Source of the DNA: Lepidodermella squamata
Lineage: Eukaryota > Gastrotricha
Direction: 5' to 3'
DNA length: 64,000 bases
Assembly: GCA_047495785.1 (NCBI GenBank)
Contig: JBLDXI010000033.1
Coordinates: 1,674,001 to 1,738,000, forward strand
In this document: piece by piece, positions 55,901 through 64,000 of the stretch
Position numbering within the stretch: position 1 is the first letter of the stretch
Layout of the letters: each line of letters opens with the position of its first letter
Made by a program: the position numbers and the translations under genes
The notes under the pieces: generated by a model
Databases searched by the model: none
Seen by the model: the letters and a program-made list of their open reading frames with translations, nothing else
What the model was told of the DNA's origin: nothing

Positions 55901-58131
55901 CAGGCCAAGGGAAAACTGAGTTCTGATTTCATGTTAAATCTCTCTATATTATTGAACAACATCGTTTTCCGTTCCCTCAAGGAATTCTCATCGAGAACGA
56001 GAAAAAAATTAGCCATTTAGCCTATTGGTTTTTTTGGCACGCAGCATGAATTATTGATGAATCCAAGTACAACAAAGTCTGATAATCCATTCACTAGTAA
56101 TATCCCTTGTACCTAGGCCTATTTTTAGCATTTAATGGGTTTTTGTTTAAATAAAGACTTCCTCTACTGCTCGTGTAAGATTAGTTTCGGTAAAAATGGA
56201 AAAAATTAAAAAAAAAATTAAAAACCTTGAAAATGTGATAGGAAGCAGCAGTAAGTGGTCGACCGGCAGCGCACTTGGAGAGGCTGAAGATATCGGGCCC
56301 CCATCTGTCGAGCGTAGGCAGCAGCTCCTCGAGCTGTGCCATTTGAGCCTCGCTCTCGAACTGAATGCCGAAGCGCGCGATGCTGTTCGACACGAGCGTC
56401 ACCGAGGGCCGCGACGCGATCGACTGCGGCGCCGGCGTCGCACTGGCGGCGCCCGACGACGCGCCCGACGACAGGCCCTCGTCGGCGCTGCTGTTCGTCG
56501 CGTCGAGGTCGTTGTTCGTCTCGAGGAATGTCGACACGATGTAGTTGGTCACCTGGTTGCCGGAGCCCTGGTTGCCGCCGCCTTTACTCGAGAAGTTGGA
56601 CAGCTCGCGGTTCAGCATCTGGCGGAACTTGACCGTCGCCATGTCGGCGACGCTGCGCCGCGCGTGCACCTGCTCGAGCTGCTCGAGACACCACTGCAGC
56701 TCGTCGAACGTCTCCGCCGCCGTCGCCAGGTACTCGTCGTCGATGAGCACGGAAGTGTTCAGCGGGTCGGCCTGCGGGCACTGCGACGGGTCGATGTGCG
56801 ACAGCTGGCCAACGGCCGTAGCACCGCCTTTCAGCGCCTGCGCCTGCCGCACGCCCGACTTGGTGCGCCCGAGCGGCAGCCGCGTCAGTTGCATATAGTT
56901 CGTCCGCACGTTGCGCAAACTCGCCAGAATCTGCGCGAACGGCGTCACAATCAAGTCGTCCCCATGCCTGCACAATAAAAAAATGCCACGCGTTAACAAA
57001 ACCACAGAAAAACGAAGAGACAGGAGGTTAGTTGGGTTGGCTATTTTTTAAGGAGGATTTTTTATTAGTGCTATTTTTTCTGTTTTACTCCTATCCTCGC
57101 GCTAAAACCTAAAATCACGCCCGAGCCTTGTCCTGGACTTGCCAATGGGAGTCGGGGTCATTAGGATCAAACCCGTGGTGATGCGTTGACGGCATGTCGT
57201 GCATCTCGCGGTGCATCTGCTGCTGGGCGCCCGAACTGCGCGCCAACGCGGCCCGGTCCGACACGAAGATGGTCTGGCGACGGCGCCGCATCGCCGCATT
57301 CCGATCGGCTGGCGCGCCCAGGGCGCCGGCGAACCGCGACGGCACATCAAGCGCCGATGAGCCAGCCGGCGATGTCGGCGCTTCCGAGCTGCGGCCCGGC
57401 CGGAAGAAGAAGTCTTTGCGTGGGGTCGGCGGGCTCTTCTCCGACGCTTTGTCGTCGTCCTCCTCGTTATGCGAGTCCTCGTCGTCGTGCGGCAACGGCA
57501 GCAGCGGCCGCCGTTCCGCGTTTAACGACGGCGACATCGAGGTTGGCGGCGTCCTAGCGCCCTGTTTGATATCTTCAGCCCGGCGGTGTTTTAAAATACC
57601 GGTCGGCGCAGGGGTGGCAGTTGGTGTGACTGTTTCTGAAGGCGGGGACACCACCGCCGGCTTACTACTACTTTGAGCTGGCGGCGGGCCACCTTGCAGT
57701 AACCGAGAGGCTACGTTACCGGCTCCGGACATGGCTACAGTAGCAGGGTGTCCGGTGATAGCGCGGCTAACGCGATTGTTCAGCAGAGGCGATGAGTTTG
57801 GCGAGGGTGAGCCAGAAGAGCCCAGAATCGATCGAATCGGCGTGAAAACCGGGGGAGAAGGCGATTTATTACTATTGTTATTACTACTAAGAGCAGTTTT
57901 GTTGCTAGGCGACGGCGAGACGGATCCCACCGAAGACGAGCCTGTTGTCGTGAAGGTCGCCGAGATTCTCGACGACGTCGACGAAGAGGCTGAGGCTGAA
58001 GTAGAGGCGGGCGTTGCCGGCGGTCTGCTGTCAGCAGGCGTCGTTTGTAGAATGCTGCGAATAGGCGGTGGGCGATTTGGCACCGGCGCCGGCGATGATG
58101 ACGACGACGGCGGTCCCTGATCGCCGTTCAT
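52947..58131 (-). CDS. PDE4: cAMP-specific phosphodiesterase PDE4 (dunce type), long isoform
   Basis: Exons 57119-58131, 56226-56967, 55461-55731, 55216-55394 and 52947-53429; 895 aa. The first exon is Ser/Pro-rich and has [11 protein letters not shown], a likely PKA site. The second encodes UCR1 ([15 protein letters not shown]) and UCR2 ([37 protein letters not shown]). The catalytic domain has [17 protein letters not shown] (metal ligands), [34 protein letters not shown] and [20 protein letters not shown], close to animal PDE4. It hydrolyses cAMP to AMP in the cytosol; UCR1/UCR2 mediate dimerisation and PKA control. Four further candidate first exons lie upstream. The intron before the last exon contains a transposable element. 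Confidence 0.93.
53715..55204. mobile_element. Non-autonomous Mutator-like element with long imperfect TIRs and 9-bp TSD
   Basis: 1490 bp in a PDE4 intron. The ends are inverted: left GGGTGTGCCAACTGCACCTA..., right (read inward) GGGTCTAAATAAGTGCACCA..., and both continue with ACCTAAA.TAA....CCAGCACTAAATTTG. Subterminal CCAGCACTAAAT words repeat two to three times at each end in opposite orientation. The 9-bp duplication TTAAAAATT (53706-53714 and 55205-55213) is perfect. Duplications of 8-11 bp with long TIRs fit Mutator-like elements. No transposase frame was found inside. Confidence 0.7.
54619..54950. mobile_element. Palindromic Tc1/mariner-like MITE nested in the larger element
   Basis: 332 bp whose two arms are reverse complements: ends AGCACTCAAGCT / AGCTTGAGTGCT, and inner arms around GAACGCGAGCTGCTCTTTC (54695-54740) matched by 54823-54876. 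TA dinucleotides flank both ends (54617-54618, 54951-54952), as expected of Tc1/mariner insertions. No coding capacity. Confidence 0.6.
57119..58131 (-). other. PDE4 alternative first exon 1e
   Basis: Begins ATG ([12 protein letters not shown]) and ends in phase 2 (GC|GTGATT). It joins the UCR1 exon, whose first base completes the codon (GCG CAT, then GGG GAC GAC). Confidence 0.75.
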
Positions 58132-60254
58132 AGCAGCTAGTGACTAGATTATACGGCCCTATGGTTGGTTACTGGCGTTATGCAAAACTCAATCGCAATG
58201 GATGTCTTGGTATCGACACGAAATAAATATGTAGTAAAGGATAGATGTACGACACGAAAAAAATTCCCGCGCGGCGCTTCGCTGGTGTTCTGGCGCTTGT
58301 AGTGTTGTGTATAAACACGCAGCAGCCGCAGCAGCAGCGGTCAAAAATGAAGACAACGACGACGCCGACGACGACGAGAGTAATCGCAGGCTAGGCCTCG
58401 TCGATGAGTTGCCGAGCTGATTGAGGCAGCGTCGTTCGATGCGAGTGCTCTCTCTCTCGCGCTCGCTCGCTCTCGCTTGGCCTTTTTTTATTTCGTATTC
58501 GGCGCGCGTGTATTTCGCAGTCCCGTGTTGTACACGCGGCGTTTATCTGTCAATTTTTCTCGCTAATATATTTTTTTTGCTCCACAGTATAAGCAGCGAG
58601 TGTTATTATTCTATTTCGCCGCGCCCGATATCGATTGATTGGCCGTATTGCAGAAACGGCAGTGAGGCGAGTCGTCGTCGTTATTGTAGTAGAAGACGAA
58701 GTAGTAGCCTGGCGAGGAGCGGAGGAGACGCGCCGCAGCAGCAGGCACAATGGCGATACGACAGCGATACGGGCGTAGAAAAAACGAATGGCGACTGATT
58801 GAGTGACTGACTGACTGACTGACTGCAGCGATCGCGCAGTCCTAGGCCGACGATTGCGCCAACGAGCGAACAGCGGCACCAGTAACGGCGGCGCCGGCCG
58901 CGGCGCTGCTGTGATCAGCCGACTTTGTGTTCGAAAACGCCATCATCGTGATCATCGTAAAAAATAAGCGGCTCTCGGGATATAAATAACTTCTAATAGG
59001 GTTATTTTTATTTTTCTACTCGACACATAAAAGTTTTTTAAAAGCTGCGGATCGACATATCCAGAACACACGGACATAGATAGATAGAGATACACAGAGG
59101 GTAGCCAGAATCGCGTTATCGAATATATGCATCTTCAAAATCTACCAGTGGCGCGTGAAAAACAACGCAGTGTCAAATGATCAATGCGGAAATGCGGCGC
59201 TAAAGAGTCGCGCTGGTAAACACGCGACTATCACGTTAAATCTTCGATACCAGAAAAATAAAGCAGAAGAAGAATGATTGCGCGGGGTAGATTTGCCCAA
59301 ATACGGCTAAAAACACGCACCTATTTTTGCGGGCCGAAAAAATTCTTATGATGGCCTGCGCGGAAAATATGATTTTTTCAAGAAAATTATTCGTGTTATT
59401 ATACGCAAACACGAAAGCAGCAACCACTCGATTTTCTGGCCGAGCGTATTATTATAATGAAAACAAGACGCGCGCTAGCCTGTTAGCGATACTTATAGGC
59501 GTGCCCTTCTAAATTGGAACGTGTTCGCGGGTTAAAATGGCCCGCCGCATTACGGCGTCATCGACGGAGCTTTCACAGCCACTTTAATATAGGTATCGAT
59601 ATAGTTTCAATAACAGCAAAAAAATAAGCAGGCTTGGATCTGTTACTTCTCCTGCCTGAGAATGAGTGGTAGGGAACAAGACGAAGACGCGGATCAGGCA
59701 TGAGCAGGGGAAGAACGCGGCGGCGCCTGAAACGCTAAAAAGCACCACCACGATCACCACACGGCGGCGGCTCGGCTGCTGCGAAACTGAAATGTAATTA
59801 CTGCGGCGCTTTTGTTTTGCATCACTAAGTGGCTGATCGTCGGAAGTCGATTCGGCGGCGAAGAAGAAGAAGAAGAAGCCGCAGCAACAAGAAAAAATGC
59901 GCGCACGCCAATTCTTTCGCGATAGAAGAGGAGTACGAACGTAGTATCGAAGTATGGAGGTGTGCTTTACATATCGTTATTAAACACCGCAACTCTATTG
60001 GACCGAGTTTTCGCTATAATATTGTTTTCGCACACGGAGATTTCTTTAATAAAAACTGGGAAATAATAAATCGTAATATTTTTTAGTGTATTAACAATAG
60101 CCCAGTGTGGCGAGGCTTTCCCAAATAATAATAATAAATAATGCGGTAAAATATATACGTATAATACATGTGATGTATAAATTCAACCGCGAACTGCAGC
60201 AGCAGCGAATGAGTGAGAACCTCTACCGTGGCCGTAGTAGTCTCCGTAGTAGAT

Positions 60255-60288
<34 letters not shown>

Positions 60289-61170
60289 AACTACTAGGAC
60301 TACTACTACAACTGCAACCACGGGTCTACGGGTGATGGTCGATTCTTCCGCTTGCGCTCTCATTATAACGTGTGCGCATGTGTGTGGCTATTTTTTGCGC
60401 GCGAGCGTATTCAATAATAACACGGAGCCATTCTGCGGAAAGTGAAGGCTGTTTTTTCTCCTTTTGCCTTTCTCACCGCATGCAAAAGCCGCGCGCGCGG
60501 TGAAACAGGCAGCAACCGCTCCCGGTGGGCGCGTTTTATACGCGGATTATAGCCGTGATTAGTCCGCTTTTTTGCCATGAGACGACGTTATGAGATGTGC
60601 CCAGTGTATACTATTTTATTTGAGGCGCACAAAAAAATGTATAACGCCAGGCATGCAGGCAGGCAGGCACGCGCGCATGAAAGCGCACACATTCGCATTA
60701 TAGGCGGCTACCTATTATACTATGGCCAGGTAATATGTTGTATCTGCTACTCCGTTTCTGTACCAGAATATAATTGGGCAAGTCAGCGAAGAACATAATA
60801 ATATTATTGCGCGTCGTAATAAAAACTATATTGATATAAACAAGGTATGCAAAGTAGCAACGACGGTTTAAAAAAACCATTACGATTGGTTATTTTTACA
60901 CTCAGTTTCCTCCATTAGGCTAGTTATATAAGCGAGTTAATTTGAGAAGTTTGGTTAGTATCAAACCTATATATATAATATGTGTGTGTATATATCATAA
61001 TACCGAGGCGTGTTTTTCCAAAACTCGCCCGCCTCCTGTTGTGCCTATAAGTAGTATGATGGTACTTCATAATTTCCCTGAAAATAAGAGCTAGAGGTAG
61101 GCATGGCAATACGTCTCGTGATGACGCGTAGAGTGAAGTCGGCAAAATATTTATACAGGCGATCACGTAC
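58132..61170. other. PDE4 5' introns/UTR region
   Basis: No coding exon recognised. Contains (GACT)5 near 58805, (GAA)6 near 59862, a (CTA)n tract at 60257-60288 and many GCGC-rich segments of promoter character, consistent with alternative transcription starts. Confidence 0.4.
60257..60288 (+). repeat. Trinucleotide microsatellite (CTA)n
   Basis: About ten perfect ACT/CTA units, followed by interrupted ACA/ACT units to about 60320. Confidence 0.9.
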
Positions 61171-61250
61171 TTGAGGTAGATGGAATCCTGCATGGCGGCG
61201 TTGCCGCTGTTGCTGGTACCAGTGTTGCTGCTGCTGCTACTGACAAACAT
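61171..61250 (-). other. Candidate PDE4 alternative first exon 1d
   Basis: ATG at 61250 encodes MFVSSSSSNTGTS... to SIYLK, then the donor AA|GTACGT in phase 2, the same phase as the other candidate first exons. It would give a short Ser-rich N-terminus before UCR1. Confidence 0.45.
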
Positions 61251-61900
61251 GAGCGCGTCGTTTTTTGTGTGTGCTAATAATCGAGCTTTAACTGCTTATG
61301 AATTATTATTATGCAATACTATAAAGTCCTCTGCTTGGCATGCGGTTGTTGGTACTTGACGGGCGCCGATAAGTCGCGCAGTCGTTCGCTAAATCTCGTT
61401 ACGCGGAAAAATAGCCGCTAGTTCTAGCTTTTGATGTGACTCGAGCTCTGCGTACCAGGTTGGTTTCCGGCACGCGGCAATATGCGAACCAGCGAATGAA
61501 TATAATATATAGGAGAAAAAACCTCGAAAAATACTACGACAATAGCTGCTATAAGCGATCGATACTTCATGCTGACTCTGTATCAATCGCTGTTGTTGAT
61601 TGGTGGCCGCCGATTTCGAACGATCATGATAATGATGACGCCCCGAAATCTTATTAGCGGCGTCTCTGCCGGATGTGTTACAAGCATTCCCCTACAATCT
61701 CATCTGTAAATGGCCCGCTCATCCACGACCCTCTTCAGCTAGCAACAGCTATTGACTCTGTATTGAAAAGCTAGCGCGCACACACGATGAAAGAAAACGC
61801 ACGGCGGGCTGTCACTTTTCAAAAAAGTCGAGACACGCGCGGCCGCAAAAAAACGAGTAATTTTTCACCCCCTGAAAATCGCGAAAAAAAATTGACATAC

Positions 61901-62250
61901 TCTGGCGATGAAGGATGGTGATCATCGGTGAAGCTGTGCCCCGTCCACCACGCGACATGGTGCGGCGGGGACATGGCGTGAAGACGGTGGTGAGGTGAAA
62001 TCATGGCGTTGTTAGTCGGTGGCGGTCTCATCGGGCCGGGCAGGCAAACGGTCGACATGCGCCTGACCCCGGCCGAACCAGCTCGTCGCCCTTCAGTTCC
62101 CGGTCTGCTACAATTTTTCGGATCAACTGGCATAAGACGGTTGCACTCTATGAGTTGTCTCAGCTTAGGCGCTGATGTAGATGATGACGACGATAAAACT
62201 ATAACTGGCGACGGCGCCGAGGCCGTTCTCGCTTTATGGTGTCGCCGCAT
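61901..62250 (-). other. Candidate PDE4 alternative first exon 1c
   Basis: ATG at 62250 (MRRHHKARTASAPSP), 116 codons, with RRMSTVCLPG (possible PKA site), ending SSPE at donor GA|GTATGT in phase 2. Confidence 0.45.
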
Positions 62251-62410
62251 ATTTCCCGGCGACTAATCGAATTATCAGAAGAACAAACTCTCGCGCAAGA
62301 ATGCTATGCTTCGTTAGTTTGAGCAGGGTAAAAATAAGGGGCAAACAATTTTGTTAGAACGATCGCAGGGAATTCCTAGGGAGTTGTTGGGCAATCGATG
62401 TAAAACTAAC

Positions 62411-63027
62411 TTGCGCCAGAACGAAAACACATCCCGGCGGGCGCGCTGGTGCGCGGCAGTCGGCGTCGACGTCATGGCGCGTTCCAGTTGCATTTGCATC
62501 AGCATTTTCTCGGCGGCCGTCGGCGACGACTCACCGGCCACATCAACGCCGCTCATCGACGAGGCAGAGCGGCTCGGCGGCACGCAAAACCCGAGGTCGG
62601 GCAAACTGCTCAGCCGCACGCGCCGCTTCGAACCAGCAGCGGCGGCGGGCGAGACGCTTTGGCGCAGGGCCAATTCGAGCGCATCCACGTTATGGCTCCC
62701 CAGCCTCGCCCCGGGTACGTAACTGTGGCACCGAGGCAAACGGCGGGCAGTCGCCTTACTAACATCGCCCTGGGAGGGTGACGACGGCGGCGCAGCGCCC
62801 GGGTCATAGCGCCCGGGTGCTCGCAGGATCCCGTGTAAAGTATCACTCGCTTCCTCGGCGTGGATCTGCGCGTCGTCTGGATCTTCCGATGACGCATCGC
62901 TGTTCTCCTCCTCCTCCAACTGGGCGAGTTCTGAATCATTCGATTCGTTATCATCCTCGCTAGATGACTTGGAAGACGAGCCCTCGTCATCTTCATCAGG
63001 TCGGTTATTACTAATCGACTCACTCAT
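62411..63027 (-). other. Candidate PDE4 alternative first exon 1b
   Basis: ATG at 63027 (MSESISNNRPDEDDE), 205 codons. Acidic first 50 residues, then KRRVRLSSLPDLG and a Met-rich helix, ending DVFSFWRK at donor AA|GTTAGT in phase 2. Could instead be part of a separate gene. Confidence 0.5.
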
Positions 63028-63276
63028 AATCGCAAAATATCAGGTTGGAAAAATGTAATTTGGTGCTCTGTTCTGTAACTGGCTCGTGTTTTGGGTTTTG
63101 TGAGCTGGAAATAATAATGCAAATGAGGCGTTTCCACGCTCGACGACTAATCCCTGCGATATATGATATACACACACACACAAACGATTTAAAAATAACG
63201 GCGTGAAAATCGCACTTGTTGTTGTTAGTAGTAGTAGACTGGTTATTTTTGGTGATGGTTAGCTGTAATAGCTCAC

Positions 63277-63563
63277 CTTCCGAAAGGCTGGCCGCCTAGC
63301 GCCAGGGCGCCGCGAACAGCGCCGGGCGAGTGCGCGCGCCGTTTGACGGTGAGCCGCGCGTCGTGCACGCCCGCCGCTTCCGCGTCCTTTGTAACGACGA
63401 CGTCGGGCGGCGTCGGCGACCACGACTCGCCGCCGCTGTTCGACCGCAGCCGCATGGCCGCGATCAGGCTGGCGGCCTCGCGTGTGCTCAAAAAACTGGC
63501 GGCCGGATCTATGCCAGTGCCGTCGGCGGAGCGCCACGGCGGTTGTAAACGCGCCTTATCCAT
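63277..63563 (-). other. Candidate PDE4 alternative first exon 1a
   Basis: ATG at 63563 (MDKARLQPPWRS), 95 codons plus two bases, ending GQPFG at donor AG|GTGAGC in phase 2. Contains KRRAHSP, a possible phosphorylation site. The most upstream candidate, with GC-rich codons. Confidence 0.5.
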
Positions 63564-64000
63564 TTAAAAAAGCTGTCGCCGGCCAAAGTTATCCATCGAC
63601 GACAAAACACAACTTCGCTTCTTTGTTGAGACTCGCGATAAAACTCGTTATTATTATGCTAAAACTACTGTGCAAGCAAGAAACCAGCGATTTTTTTTCG
63701 CCTCAGCCAAGTCGCGCTTTGATCGGTGCGTGGCGTGCGTTCAATAGGCCAATGGCTTTTCAAAGGTTGCGAAGAACGACGCGATAGAGTGCGCTTGTTT
63801 ACGCGAATATAATTTGCACGCGATGAAAAAACCTGTGTCGCTTATATACTGTGTTACGCGAACTTTTTCTGGCTTGCCCAACGAAGTTTCGCCTATTCAG
63901 ACGGCGCCAATTGACGGGCGCAATTTAGCGCACAACGAAAGAAAATGGCGGAGGAAATTAGAAAAAAACAGCAGCTCTTCAACGCGAATATATTATTATA
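63564..64000. other. Upstream flank; no gene seen
   Basis: Probably 5' UTR and promoter of the most upstream PDE4 exon. No TATA box at a fitting distance recognised. Confidence 0.35.

Noticed and set aside
56196-56978. Open frame of 260 codons on the plus strand opposite the UCR1/UCR2 exon
   Set aside because: Arg-rich composition from a GC-rich antisense strand; the minus-strand frame is unmistakably PDE4.

Overview
This is a piece of an animal nuclear genome. Genes are split by very short GT-AG introns (mostly 48-65 bp), there are no operons or ribosome-binding sites, and the families are metazoan: alpha-2-macroglobulin, arginine kinase, class III-like alcohol dehydrogenase, small heat shock protein, mannose-6-phosphate-receptor-type lectins, NIM1 kinase and PDE4. 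The arginine kinases are not of the arthropod sequence type. I cannot fix the phylum. A compact-genome invertebrate (for example tardigrade, rotifer, flatworm or larvacean) fits, and this is inference only.

Layout. 1-642: C-terminal end of an alpha-2-macroglobulin/thioester-protein gene. 2.1-8.4 kb: three tandem arginine kinase genes. One looks canonical with an N-myristoylation motif, one has lost a catalytic glutamate, and one carries a frameshift. 9.3-10.3 kb: an isolated MRH (mannose-6-phosphate receptor homology) membrane protein. 11.7-12.4 kb: an alcohol dehydrogenase copy lacking its coenzyme domain. 14.7-17.8 kb: a secreted FG-GAP-type protein facing, tail to tail, a 513-aa small heat shock protein with a long cysteine-rich and prion-like N-terminus. 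19.1 kb: a small unknown secreted protein. 19.9-26.8 kb: three intact tandem alcohol dehydrogenases, interrupted by a 5'-truncated LINE. 27.2-28.5 kb: a secreted expansin/GH45-like protein with two copies of an unrecognised Cys-rich module. 28.8-40.6 kb: the MRH cluster, made of one 19-exon gene for a soluble protein with six MRH domains and five single-MRH type I membrane genes, all on the minus strand. 40.9-42.2 kb: a second LINE fragment with target-site duplication and a GGGCC-rich hAT-type MITE. 43.1-44.8 kb: NIM1 kinase ending in a CaaX box. 47.6-50.96 kb: an ankyrin gene, a single-pass membrane protein and a small unknown gene. 52.9-63.6 kb: a long-form PDE4 gene with five candidate alternative first exons and a Mutator-like element inserted against one of its 5' splice sites.

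Gene models on the minus strand were spliced by hand. For every multi-exon gene listed with full exons, the exon phases add up to one open frame, which is the main support for them. The most striking content is the MRH family expansion (membrane single-domain forms beside a soluble six-domain form), the heat shock protein fused to a prion-like region, the degenerating arginine kinase trio, and the PDE4 promoter array.
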